This document shows, in pieces, positions 20,359 to 30,453 of a stretch of 34,116 nt of DNA. The stretch covers positions 1 through 34,116 of the forward strand of contig CANRMR010000018.1 in NCBI GenBank assembly GCA_947631785.1. Direction: 5' to 3'. How positions within the stretch are numbered: position 1 is the stretch's first letter; each line of letters opens with the position of its first letter. Source of the stretch: an uncultured Clostridia bacterium. GTDB taxonomy: Bacteria > Bacillota > Clostridia > TANB77 > CAG-508. Made by a program: the position numbers and the translations under genes. The notes beneath the pieces were generated by a model. It saw only the letters and a program-made list of their open reading frames with translations. It was not told the origin of the DNA and ran no database searches.

Positions 20359-20796
20359 TTATTTTAATTCATTTCTATTATTTTGTATTGTTTTTAAAGC
20401 ATCTTCTAAAACAGCTTCTACTTTTTCTAAAACATTATCTGCATAATCTTTTGTACCTTTAGAAATTTCTCTTGACATTTCATTTGCTGTTTCTATAATT
20501 TGTGCCTTTTGTTCATATGCTTTTTTTGTTATTTCATGTTCGTCAATCATAGAAATAATTCTATTTTCTGCTTCCTTAATAATATCTTCTGCTTCTTTTT
20601 GTGCTTCAACTAATATTTTATTTCTTTCTTCTTTTATCCATTTTGCCTGTTTTAATTCATCTGGTAATTTCAAACGAATTTCTTTAATAATGTCTAGAAT
20701 TTCTTCTTTATCTACAATTCCTTTAGTAGAAAAAGGTACATTTTTGCTTTTTTCTAAAATTTCCTCTAGTGTTTCTAGTAGTGTAAAAATTTCCAT
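20359..20796 (-). CDS. Coiled-coil protein of unknown function, ATP synthase subunit b-like appearance
   Basis: Heptad-rich EAQKEAEDIIKEAENRI; located between rsmD and ftsK. Confidence 0.6.
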   Translation of the reverse strand: MEIFTLLETLEEILEKSKNVPFSTKGIVDKEEILDIIKEIRLKLPDELKQAKWIKEERNKILVEAQKEAEDIIKEAENRIISMIDEHEITKKAYEQKAQIIETANEMSREISKGTKDYADNVLEKVEAVLEDALKTIQNNRNELK

Positions 20797-20799
20797 TGC

Positions 20800-21363
20800 T
20801 TACCCCTTTCGATTTAAGAATAAAATTTTAACTTTTCCATATTTTCTTAAATCATATACATTAATGTTTTCTATTTTTTTAAGCTTTTCTAAAATTGCTT
20901 TTTCTTCATCTGTTTCTATAACTATTATACCATCTTTGCTTAAAATACCTAATTTAATAATTTTTTCAACCGATGGAATCACTAAATTTTTAGCATAAGG
21001 TGGATCAACATAAATTATATCTATTTTTTCATTTTTTAATTTTTCCAAAGCTTTTAAATAATCTAATTTAAGAATTGTAGCTTGCTTTGTCATGTTTGTT
21101 TTATTTAAGTTTTTTTCTATTATTTTAATTGCTTCATTATTATTATCACAAAATATAGCTTTTCTTGCTCCCCTACTTATAGATTCAATTCCAAGTGCTC
21201 CGCTTCCTGCAAATAAATCTAATACTATTGCATCTTGCAGATTTACCTGTAAAATATTAAATAGCGATTCTTTTACTCTATCTAAAGTAGGTCTTGTATT
21301 TTCTCCATCTAGTGTATAAAGTTTCGTTCCTCTTGCACTTCCACTAATTATTCTCATATTCAC
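20800..21363 (-). CDS. rsmD: 16S rRNA (guanine966-N2)-methyltransferase RsmD
   Basis: MRIISGSARGTKL, RPTLDRVKESLFNIL, VLDLFAGSGALGIESISRGA, IIYVDPPY. Confidence 0.95.
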   Translation of the reverse strand: MNMRIISGSARGTKLYTLDGENTRPTLDRVKESLFNILQVNLQDAIVLDLFAGSGALGIESISRGARKAIFCDNNNEAIKIIEKNLNKTNMTKQATILKLDYLKALEKLKNEKIDIIYVDPPYAKNLVIPSVEKIIKLGILSKDGIIVIETDEEKAILEKLKKIENINVYDLRKYGKVKILFLNRKG

Positions 21364-21529
21364 CTCTTATGATGTTTATATTTTATTTATTTTAATTCAA
21401 TTAGTCAATACTTTTTATTAAATTGTAACATATATTTAATCATTTTGTAATATATACCAGCTTTTTTTCCAATATTTGACTATTTTATCAAAAGGTCCTT
21501 TGTATTAGGTTCTTTTGATTAATCTGAAA

Positions 21530-21570
21530 GCAAAGAAGCTTAGGATATATACAGTCCTAAGCTTCTTTGC
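21530..21570 (-). terminator. 16-bp perfect hairpin overlapping the mrnC stop codon
   Basis: GCAAAGAAGCTTAGGA / TCCTAAGCTTCTTTGC with 9-nt loop; the 5' arm on the minus strand encodes SKEA-stop. Confidence 0.65.
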
Positions 21571-21967
21571 TTCCTTCTATACATTTTTTTAAAATTTCAT
21601 TCATTCTTTTTTCTTGTTTTGTTAAATATAAATAACCAATTAATGCTTCAAATGCTGTTGAATGAGAATAGTCTGCTACATTTGCATTTTTAGGCAAATG
21701 ATGATTTTTTGTATTTCTTCCTCTTCTTACTATCTCCTTTTCTTCTTCTGTCAAAAATTTTTCTATTTTATTTAATATTTTTGCTTGCTGAGATGCCTTT
21801 ACATATTTAATTGATTCAATATGTAATTTATGTGGTTTAAGATTTGTGTGTTTTACTAAATGATGTCTAATATATTGTTCGTAAACTGCATCTCCTACAT
21901 ATGCCCACGTAAGTGGTGATAATAATTTTGCTTTTTCTATTTCTTCGTCCTTTTCCAATATTAGCAA
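21557..21967 (-). CDS. mrnC: Mini-ribonuclease III MrnC
   Basis: LSPLTWAYVGDAVYEQYIRHHL, RRGRNTK, STAFEALIGYLYL. Confidence 0.93.
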   Translation of the reverse strand: MLILEKDEEIEKAKLLSPLTWAYVGDAVYEQYIRHHLVKHTNLKPHKLHIESIKYVKASQQAKILNKIEKFLTEEEKEIVRRGRNTKNHHLPKNANVADYSHSTAFEALIGYLYLTKQEKRMNEILKKCIEGSKEA

Positions 21968-21988
21968 CTCCTTTAAATATTTAATATT

Positions 21989-22897
21989 TTACACTGTCTC
22001 TAATGTAATTCTTCCAAATTTTATTTCTCTAAAATCTTCTAATATAATATTTGCTACTTTTTTTTCGTCAATTTTGCCACCAGATACAATTGCTCCTCTT
22101 TTTTTACCAATTAGATAAAATATTTCCATAATATTTTCATTTTTTGGGTTATTATCATTATTTAAAATTTCTTCTATTTCCTCAAAATTTAATCCATATC
22201 TTTGTATTACTTTTTCAAAATAATTTTCTAATAAATATTTTAATAAGTTATATGAAATTTCTACTTTATCTATTATATCATCTTTTATTGTCCCTGTATA
22301 TGCTAAATTAAGTGCAATCTCTTCATTTTGAAATTTAGGCCATAACACACCTGGTGTATCTAATAGTTCAATTTTATCGTCTAGTCTAATCCATTGTTTT
22401 TGTTTTGTAACACCTGGTTTATTTCCAACAACAGTTGAATTTTTTTTAGCTAATCTATTTATAAATGATGATTTTCCGACATTTGGAATTCCAAGTACCA
22501 TTACTCTTATTTTTTTGCCTATTCTTCCTTTTTTAGCAATTTGTTCTAACTCATTTTGCATTACTTTTTCTATATTTTGTGCAACCTCTTGTATTCCTTT
22601 TCCTTGATTTGCATCTACTTTTATTGCTATAATACCATTTTTTTTATAATATTCAATCCATGCTTTTGTTTTTATTTCATCTGCTAAATCACTTTTATTT
22701 AGCACAATAATTCTCTTTTTATTTTTTATAATCTCTTGCATGTCTGGGTTTTGACTTGAAATTGGAATTCTAGCATCTAATATTTCAATTACAACATCAA
22801 TTAATTTTAAATCTTCAATAATCTGCCTTTTAGTTTTTGCCATATGGCCAGGGTACCAATTAATATTTGTTTTTTCTTGATTCATTTTTAATTTCAA
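21989..22897 (-). CDS. rbgA: Ribosome biogenesis GTPase RbgA/YlqF
   Basis: NWYPGHMAKTKRQI, NKSDLAD, GIPNVGKSSFINRL, DTPGVLWPK (circularly permuted G motifs). Confidence 0.95.
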   Translation of the reverse strand: MKLKMNQEKTNINWYPGHMAKTKRQIIEDLKLIDVVIEILDARIPISSQNPDMQEIIKNKKRIIVLNKSDLADEIKTKAWIEYYKKNGIIAIKVDANQGKGIQEVAQNIEKVMQNELEQIAKKGRIGKKIRVMVLGIPNVGKSSFINRLAKKNSTVVGNKPGVTKQKQWIRLDDKIELLDTPGVLWPKFQNEEIALNLAYTGTIKDDIIDKVEISYNLLKYLLENYFEKVIQRYGLNFEEIEEILNNDNNPKNENIMEIFYLIGKKRGAIVSGGKIDEKKVANIILEDFREIKFGRITLETV

Positions 22898-22913
22898 CCT
22901 TTCTTTTATTTTT

Positions 22914-22948
22914 AATAATAACCCCTTATTTTGTAAGGGGTTATTATT
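22914..22948. terminator. Intrinsic terminator
   Basis: Perfect 15-bp stem AATAATAACCCCTTA / TAAGGGGTTATTATT. Confidence 0.85.
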
Positions 22949-22957
22949 AGATCTTTA

Positions 22958-23431
22958 CTATAAAGTACGATAATTATTTTTATCAGCTCTTTCATCATAT
23001 TTTCTGTCAAATTGTTCATTTTGGTAAAACCAATCTGTTTTTTTATCTTTTGGATGTTTTTTTCTATTTTTATCAAATAGCAATTCTAATAAAACTGCTA
23101 CTGGTAATAGTACTCCTAAAAAAGACATAAATGCACTTGCATAGTCAGTTACATTTGCACTTTGATTTATTATATTCATAATAATGTTATATAAATCAAC
23201 TCCAAAATATGCACCATATGATAATAAATAAAGAATTCCTCCTACTAATTTTCTTTTTATTACTAATATAATGCTAAGTATTGTAACAAATAATAGTATT
23301 AGCTCCATTGTCATATTTATTGGAACAATTCCGATTTCAATTCCCATTGTTGCAGTAAAGGCTATAACTATTCTAAATATCCAAAACATAACCATAAACA
23401 TAACTAATAAATAACTTGCTAAATTTTTCAT
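22958..23431 (-). CDS. Multi-TM membrane protein of unknown function
   Basis: Four hydrophobic segments, charged C-terminal tail. Confidence 0.7.
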   Translation of the reverse strand: MKNLASYLLVMFMVMFWIFRIVIAFTATMGIEIGIVPINMTMELILLFVTILSIILVIKRKLVGGILYLLSYGAYFGVDLYNIIMNIINQSANVTDYASAFMSFLGVLLPVAVLLELLFDKNRKKHPKDKKTDWFYQNEQFDRKYDERADKNNYRTL

Positions 23432-23500
23432 TAGATTTCCCCCTTGTTTTCATCTAATTTTATTGTAACACACCTATTTTTGAAAATCAATAGATTATTT

Positions 23501-25610
23501 TTAATATCCTGTTTTAGGTAATTTTTTTATTTTAACATTTGTAATTTCTAATTTAGAAATTACATTTTCTGTTACATCAACTTTTTTTACTTCTTCATTT
23601 AATACATAATCCTTATTTGTTCTTGTCTCTTTTAAATAATATGTACCAATAGGAAGTTTTTTAGTTACAGCATACCCATCTTTATTTGTTATAATTGTAT
23701 CTACAATATTACTCTTTGAATCAAGTACTTGAAATTCAACTCCTTCTAATTTTATTTCTTTATTTTCTGCATCTGTTTTAAATACTTCTATTTGACCTTT
23801 TTTATGCTCATTAGTAACAATGCATTCTTTAATTTCGTCTTGCTTTAACGTAACTGTTATTTCATTATTATTTAATATATATTTTCTATCTGTTTTTGTT
23901 TCTTTAATAGTATAGGTATCATCTATTGCAAGTTTTTTTGTTGTAGCCTCTCCCTTTTCGTTTGTTATAATTGTATCTACTACTTCTCCTTTAGAATTAT
24001 ATATTTTAAATTCTACATTTGGAATTTTAATATCTTTATAGTCTTCATCTTGCTTTATTACCTTTATTTGACCTTTTTTCTTTTCATTTTCAAATTGTAT
24101 TGTTTTTATTTGATTTTGTTCTAATTTTACAGTTTGAACATTGTTTGATAAAACATATTCTTCCTTTGTTTTTGTTTCTTTTACAGTATATGTTTTATCT
24201 ATTGGTAAACTTTTTGTTACCGCTTCCCCATTTGCATTTGTTGTAATTGTATCTACAACATTTTTATTTTCATCTAAAACCTCAAATGTAACATCAGGAA
24301 TTTTAATGCTATTATTATCTTTATCTACTTTAATAACTTGTATTTTTCCCTTTTTCTTTTCGTTAGTAACATTTACTGTTTTTTCTTCGTTATATTCAAC
24401 ACTTACTTTAATTTCTTCTTTATTTAATACATAACTATCATCTGTTTTGATTTCCTTAATAGAATAGTCTCCTGGATATAGATTTGTAAAACTTATTGTT
24501 CCACTACTATTGGTTTCTGCTCTTGAAATTTCTTTTCCATCTTTAATTAAACTAAACATTACTTTTTCTATTGGTTTTGAAGTATCAATGTCTGTTTTAC
24601 TCACTATTATTTTACTTATATTTGTATTTAAATTTAACGTTGTACCAACTGGTATATCTCCATATGCATCGGAGCATACTGCATAGTTTTGGTATCCTTT
24701 TATTTGGCTTAATCCATAAAATATAGGATAATTTTCACTTTTAGCACTTATATTAATACTTCCAGAAATATTTGTCTTTAACATTTTTTCTGGTATTAAT
24801 ACTTTAAAATTTTCATTTTTACTAAATGTATTTTTTACATTTCCTTTTGAATCTGTAATTATTGTTCCTTCTGGAAAACCTTTTTTATCTGTAATTGTAT
24901 AACTTTCCATGTTAATTTTGGATGATACACTATAGTTTTGTGAATAATATCCTTGCTTTGTATCTTTTTGTAAATTGCCAATTTTATTTACATTTATATT
25001 TTTGCTATTTGCAGGTGTAATACTTGTATCATTAGAAATTTTTACTAAATTGTATATTGCATCTACTACCTTTTTTCCTCTTCTTTGTATATCTGCTAAA
25101 TTTTCTCCTGCAATTGTTGTTTCTCCTGCTCTGTATTCATCATATACTCTTTGTGGATTTTCCCAATATTTTCTTAAAACAGAATAGATTGCTTGTTTGG
25201 TTGCAAGATATGCATCTTCATTTGTCTCTACTCCAAGATCTTTAGGTGTTTTATATGGATATCCATTAATGCAAACTCTCCATATTCTTATATCTGATAA
25301 TACTTCAGTAAGATTTACATTATATCCTTCTATACTACCATGTGCCCACCCTATTCCATCTAATTCCGGATTTAAACAATAGGCAACTTGAGTATTTCCT
25401 TTTTCATCTTTGTAATGAACTATTTCGTATGTAATATAAAACCATGTTCCGGTCATCTTTTTTCTTTTGCACACTATAAAATGCTTTTTCTCCTCTTTGC
25501 AAGTAATAGCTTTCTCCTACTTTTACCGCCATTACACAAGGCATCATCATTTGCAATAATAATAACATAATAAAAAATAAAGCTACAATTTTTTTTGTAT
25601 TTACTTTCAT
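23501..25610 (-). CDS. Thioester-domain / Cna-B (SpaA-like) repeat surface adhesin ending LPKTGY, split by one +1 shift at CGGA (25448-25451)
   Basis: Signal peptide ORF 25404-25610 joins ORF 23501-25474. Skipping 1 nt gives GEKAFYSVQKKKDDGTWFYITYEIVHYKDEKGNTQVAYCLNPELDG; four Cna-B-like repeats (GYAVTKKLPIGTYYLKETRT). Confidence 0.9.
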
Positions 25611-26066
25611 TTTGTATTCCTCCTATAAATTTTGTCATTCATAAAATGTATGCACTTTAAAAAATACAACCTATCCCCCTTTACAATTTATTTTGTTTTA
25701 ATTTTACTTGGAAATTTAAAAAGAATTTAAACTTTTAAATTTTCGAAATAAACTTTTATTGAATAAAAAATATATTGGTATTTGCCTTTCTTCTTTTGTA
25801 TTACATACATTTTACCAATATTTATATATATTTTACTTAAATTCTTTAGTAATGTCAAGAAAAATTCATCGACTGTTTTCGACATAAAAAGTGGATTTGC
25901 CATACTTTTCTTCTTGCGGGTTTAAACATATTTTAAACTTTTTTAATTTTTTTGGAATATTCAATAAAAACACTAATATAAATTAATAAAGTTAAATTTG
26001 GTACAAGGAAATTTTATTTCTTGTTAAACATTTATGCACAAATTTATTTAATGAATTTGGCACATG

Positions 26067-26086
26067 AACAAATATGCACATTTGTT
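26067..26086 (+). promoter_or_regulatory. Short inverted repeat upstream of spoIVA
   Basis: AACAAAT-atgcac-ATTTGTT, about 50 nt before the spoIVA ATG. Confidence 0.3.
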
Positions 26087-26137
26087 ATTTTAATAATAAT
26101 ATTTGCTTTTGTTCTAAGCATTTAAGGAGGAAAATAA

Positions 26138-27616
26138 ATGGAAAATGTAAATCTTTATCAGGATATTAAATCTCGTACAGATGGTGACATTTATGTAGGA
26201 GTAGTTGGTCCTGTAAGAACTGGTAAATCTACTTTTATTAAAAATTTTATGGATTTATTGGTAATTCCCAATATTGAAAATGAGTATAAAAAGGAAAGGG
26301 CAAAAGATGAACTTCCTCAAAGTGCAGCAGGTCGTACTATTATGACAACAGAACCTAAATTTATTCCAAATGAAGCTGTTGAAATTACTCTAGACAATAA
26401 TCTAAAATTAAAAACACGTTTGGTTGATTGTGTTGGATATTTAGTAGATGATGCAATTGGTTATTTAGAAGATGATGCACCAAGAATGGTAAAAACACCT
26501 TGGTCAGATGAAGAAATGCCATTTACTGTAGCTGCTGAAATTGGAACTAAAAAAGTCATTCAAGAACATTCTACAATTGGAATTTTGGTTACAACAGATG
26601 GAAGTATTACAGATATTGAGCGTGAAAGTTATTTAGAGGCAGAACAAAGAGTTGTAAGGGAATTAAAAGAATTAAATAAACCTTTTGTTATAGTATTAAA
26701 TTCTAGTAATCCTTATTCAGATTATACAAAACAATTAGCAAAGCAAATGCAAGAACAATATGATACAGCTGTAATTCCTGTAGATTGTTCTAACTTAAAT
26801 ATGGATGATATTAATGATATTTTTGGAAAAATTTTATATGAATTTCCAATTGAAAGATTAAATATTAATTTTCCAAGATGGGTTGATGGTCTTCAAGATG
26901 AACATTGGTTAAAACAAACTCTTTATTCAGATATTCAAAATGCTTTTATGGATGTTCGTCTGTTAAAACAAATAGATACAGGAACTGCAAAGATACAACA
27001 TACTGAAGTAATTACAAAAACAACTATTGATGAAATAACTTTAGGAACTGGTAGTGTAACTTTATCTGTTAGCTTAAAAGATGATTTATTTTATCAAGTA
27101 CTTACTGAAATTTCTGGTGTTTCGGTCTCAAATGAAGGGGATTTGTTTACTATTATTTCTGAACTTGCTAAAGTAAAAACAGAATATGATAAAATAGCAT
27201 ATGCTTTAGAAGAAGTAAAAGCAAAAGGTTATGGTATTGTAACACCATCTATAAATGAACTTATTTTAGATGAACCAGAAATGGTAAAACAAGGTTCTAG
27301 ATTTGGTGTAAAACTAAAAGCTAAAGCACCTTCTATACATATGATTCGTGCAGATATTGAAACAGAAGTATCTCCAATTGTTGGCTCTGAAAAACAATCT
27401 GAAGAATTAGTAAATTACCTTCTTTCTGAGTTTGAATCTGATCCACAAAAAATATGGGAATCTAATATTTTTGGAAAAAGCTTACATGAACTTGTAAATG
27501 AGGGCTTACAAAACAAACTATACCGTATGCCAGAAGATGCACAAATGAAACTTCAAGAAACATTAGAAAGAATTATTAACGAAGGTAGTGGCGGATTAAT
27601 TTGTATTATTTTATAG
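26138..27616 (+). CDS. spoIVA: Stage IV sporulation protein A
   Basis: NLYQDIKSRTDGDIYVGVVGPVRTGKSTFIKNFMDLLVIPNI..., 492 aa, C-terminal GGLICIIL; AAGGAGG RBS. Confidence 0.97.
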   Translation: MENVNLYQDIKSRTDGDIYVGVVGPVRTGKSTFIKNFMDLLVIPNIENEYKKERAKDELPQSAAGRTIMTTEPKFIPNEAVEITLDNNLKLKTRLVDCVGYLVDDAIGYLEDDAPRMVKTPWSDEEMPFTVAAEIGTKKVIQEHSTIGILVTTDGSITDIERESYLEAEQRVVRELKELNKPFVIVLNSSNPYSDYTKQLAKQMQEQYDTAVIPVDCSNLNMDDINDIFGKILYEFPIERLNINFPRWVDGLQDEHWLKQTLYSDIQNAFMDVRLLKQIDTGTAKIQHTEVITKTTIDEITLGTGSVTLSVSLKDDLFYQVLTEISGVSVSNEGDLFTIISELAKVKTEYDKIAYALEEVKAKGYGIVTPSINELILDEPEMVKQGSRFGVKLKAKAPSIHMIRADIETEVSPIVGSEKQSEELVNYLLSEFESDPQKIWESNIFGKSLHELVNEGLQNKLYRMPEDAQMKLQETLERIINEGSGGLICIIL

Positions 27617-27633
27617 AATTTAATAAAAATATT

Positions 27634-27713
27634 GGGCACGGTAAAACTGTGCCTTTACATTTATTTGTGTATTCCTTTGTAGTTTTTGGGCAGACAGGGG
27701 CGTCTGCCCCTAC
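27634..27713. repeat. REP-like doublet (type I degenerate + 29-nt spacer + type II)
   Basis: GGGCACGGTAAAACTGTGCCTTTAC ... GGGCAGACAGGGGCGTCTGCCCCTAC. Confidence 0.75.
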
Positions 27714-27738
27714 ACTCTATATTAAATTTTTTAATTAG

Positions 27739-28344
27739 TTATATTTTATTTTTATTTACTATTTTATCATCTAAAAGAAATCTTGTAATTTCTATATCTT
27801 TATATTGTTCTAAATCTTCTATGTTATCAATTTCTGAATATACTGAGAATTTTATAATTGCTGCATTTATTCCTGGATCTTCTTCTATAGTTATACTATA
27901 AATATCACTTGGTATATTATTATTTGTAGTTATTGATTTTGGTACAATATTATTTCTACTCGCATCTATTGTCAAAATATATCCTGTTTCTTTATATTCT
28001 ATTTCGTATATTGTAGGGTATCCACTATAATTATAATTTGCTATTCTTATCTTATCTGGTTTTCTATTTGTTGAATTTATGCTTGTATTTTCAATAAACC
28101 TATCTAAAATATCTTTATTATAAATTTTATCACTATTTTCTCTACCATCTATTACAAAATAATCACTTTCTATTGCCTTTTCTATTTCGAAGTTTTGTGG
28201 TACATCACTAAATCCTTTTATTTCTTCTGTTAAATTTGTTGTTTCTACTACTTCATTTATAACTTTATCTTTTTTTGTAATAAAAAATAAAGCAATTATA
28301 ACAATAATAACTAAAATAAGTATTATAACTATTTTTTTATTCAT
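27739..28344 (-). CDS. Membrane-anchored lipoprotein/extracytoplasmic protein, possibly DUF4362-like
   Basis: N-terminal TM helix then an extracytoplasmic domain with FVIDGRENSDKIYNKDILDRFIENT. Confidence 0.5.
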   Translation of the reverse strand: MNKKIVIILILVIIVIIALFFITKKDKVINEVVETTNLTEEIKGFSDVPQNFEIEKAIESDYFVIDGRENSDKIYNKDILDRFIENTSINSTNRKPDKIRIANYNYSGYPTIYEIEYKETGYILTIDASRNNIVPKSITTNNNIPSDIYSITIEEDPGINAAIIKFSVYSEIDNIEDLEQYKDIEITRFLLDDKIVNKNKI

Positions 28345-28487
28345 ATCATCTTTTCACCTCAAGCATTATTATATAATATTAGTAGATGATTTTCAACAAA
28401 ACATCTGCTTTATATATTTTATTGTTGAAATAAATTTTATTTTAATATTAGGTATCCACTGTTTTTGTTTTGTTCTACTGCTTCTTT

Positions 28488-30164
28488 TTATTCTATTACA
28501 AGACATAGACGGAAAGAATAAGCAGATCCAATAGAACCATTAATATAATGATAAAAGAAAATTCCGCCCTCTGAAGAATTAGCATAATTACCACCACGCC
28601 TAAAAAAAGAATTATTTGATCCAATAAAGTGTGCTCCATTTTTATTCCATTTTTTTGTTTCAAATGTTGCATCTCCTTTTTTATAATCCTTGGTTTCTGT
28701 TGTTCCATTATATGCTGTTGAGTATTTATCACTAACTCCATTTGAAAATGAATTTCCATTAATTAGAGAAGAACTTTCTTTATAATATGTTGCAACATAT
28801 TCAGATGCTCCTCCTTTTAAATCATATATCCCATATACATTGCCTGTACTACTTGACAAGTTTCCACCATATTCTGTAATATATGAATTATTTGTGTTTA
28901 TATCTATTTCATTTCCATTTCTTCCATATTGACTGTGTGTTAAATATGCTACTGCTCCCCATTCGCTGTTTTTTAGCATATGGCTTTCTAAATTTGGTAA
29001 ATAATATCTTGCATTAGTATACATATTTCCTATTGTTATATTTCTCCAGCTACTTACATTTGGCTGTACTGCTATTGCTTTTTCTGTATGTTCTGATAAA
29101 AGTATATTTCCTTCAGTTTCACTACTTGTATTTATATTTTGCTTTGTTTCTTTATCATACAAGCTTGTTTCGTATTTTCCAACCCATATACCTGTTAGTT
29201 CTTTATCCCAGCCACCGTTTTCTACATCGTTTGTAAAGGCTGGGTGTACTACATATTCTTTTGTTGGATCTCCTCCTTGATTTGCTCTTTTTGCTGTTTT
29301 TTCGTTTCCATCTTTGTCTATATATTTATCTGTTTTTCCTTTTAAAAATACTACATCTATTGATCCATATCCATTATTTGTATCACTTACCGTTGTTTTT
29401 GTATCATCTGTATAATATGTTATTTTGTATGCATATCTTGGTATCCATACAAAATAGCTTTCTACTCCATCTATTGTTACTCTTGCATTTGCCCACTGTG
29501 ATTTTGTATTGTCAGATTCTCCTTCTCCTGCTACATAACTGTAACTATATCTACTACTGTCTTTTACCCATGTATTTCCTTCGTATTTTACAAGTTCCAT
29601 TCCATTTGCATCATCTATTTTTGGTGTATTTACTCCCTTATTTTCATCAAATGTTCCATCTGTTTTTCCTGTAAATCCTATTTGCCTATAATCATATTGT
29701 CCTGTATAGTAATTTTTATCTTTAAAGTTTATTCCCTTTAAATAATATACTTGATGGCTTTTTTCATTTACTATATATACATCTTTATTTCCTTTTTGAT
29801 AGTTATTAAATCCACTTCCAAAAGAAAGCGATACATTTTCCATTTGTGATAAATCTATAATGTAATAGTTTTCATTATCATTTGGATTTTTTTCCATATC
29901 AGCTGGCACATCTACAATTTCGTTTTCTAGTATTGGTAGTTTTCCATTTTTTGAATAATATGTTGTTATTTTATCATCTAAAAAATATATATCTTCATAC
30001 ATATTGTTTAATTCTTCTGTATTTGGCTGTTTTGTAATTGTGTAAATTGCAGTCCCTGCAATTATTCCAAGTACAATAAGTGTTATCACAAGTACTGACA
30101 AAGTAACTCCTGATGATTTATCCAAATAAGTTATTGCATTTATATTTTCTTCTTTTATCTTCAT
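28488..30164 (-). CDS. Prepilin-like N-terminus plus FGE/SUMF1-type C-type-lectin-like domain (paralog A)
   Basis: SGVTLSVLVITLIVLGIIAGTAIYTI core; SEWGAVAYLTHSQYGRNG, GNVYGIYDLKGGASEYVA, FFRRGGNYANSS...YSFRLCLV typical of FGE-sulfatase/CLec fold. Confidence 0.8.
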   Translation of the reverse strand: MKIKEENINAITYLDKSSGVTLSVLVITLIVLGIIAGTAIYTITKQPNTEELNNMYEDIYFLDDKITTYYSKNGKLPILENEIVDVPADMEKNPNDNENYYIIDLSQMENVSLSFGSGFNNYQKGNKDVYIVNEKSHQVYYLKGINFKDKNYYTGQYDYRQIGFTGKTDGTFDENKGVNTPKIDDANGMELVKYEGNTWVKDSSRYSYSYVAGEGESDNTKSQWANARVTIDGVESYFVWIPRYAYKITYYTDDTKTTVSDTNNGYGSIDVVFLKGKTDKYIDKDGNEKTAKRANQGGDPTKEYVVHPAFTNDVENGGWDKELTGIWVGKYETSLYDKETKQNINTSSETEGNILLSEHTEKAIAVQPNVSSWRNITIGNMYTNARYYLPNLESHMLKNSEWGAVAYLTHSQYGRNGNEIDINTNNSYITEYGGNLSSSTGNVYGIYDLKGGASEYVATYYKESSSLINGNSFSNGVSDKYSTAYNGTTETKDYKKGDATFETKKWNKNGAHFIGSNNSFFRRGGNYANSSEGGIFFYHYINGSIGSAYSFRLCLVIE

Positions 30165-30406
30165 TTTTTCCTCCTTGCATTTTTTTATTAGGCAAAGGTT
30201 TTATAAATTTTAAAAATATGTAAACAAGGAATCGAACGAAATTTAAGCCTAGAAATTCTTATGAAAATTTTTTAGGGAATCTCACACCTTAGTGAGGGCG
30301 CTGAAAAATTTTAATTAGAATTTATGTGAAAATTTCGTGAGCGACGAGGTTTATCATTATTTTTAAAATTTATAATCCTTTGCTTTGCGATATAAATTTT
30401 ATTCTT

Positions 30407-30430
30407 GGGCACGATGCCTCGTGCCCCTAC
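30407..30430. repeat. REP-like palindrome type I
   Basis: GGGCACGATGCCTCGTGCCCCTAC. Confidence 0.75.
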
Positions 30431-30453
30431 GTTTGTAAATGTAATTTATATTT

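Noticed and set aside
23501-24500. Cna-B repeats as a DNA-level tandem repeat
   Set aside because: Repeats are diverged protein domains (about 85 aa each), not recent DNA tandem duplications.
29261-29674. Plus-strand ORF MLDLLLDLLFLLFF... and similar Leu/Phe-rich plus ORFs (4540-4899, 11151-11780, 13111-13407, 32457-32849)
   Set aside because: Antisense shadows of AT-rich minus-strand genes with clear homology; low-complexity hydrophobic translation, no RBS.
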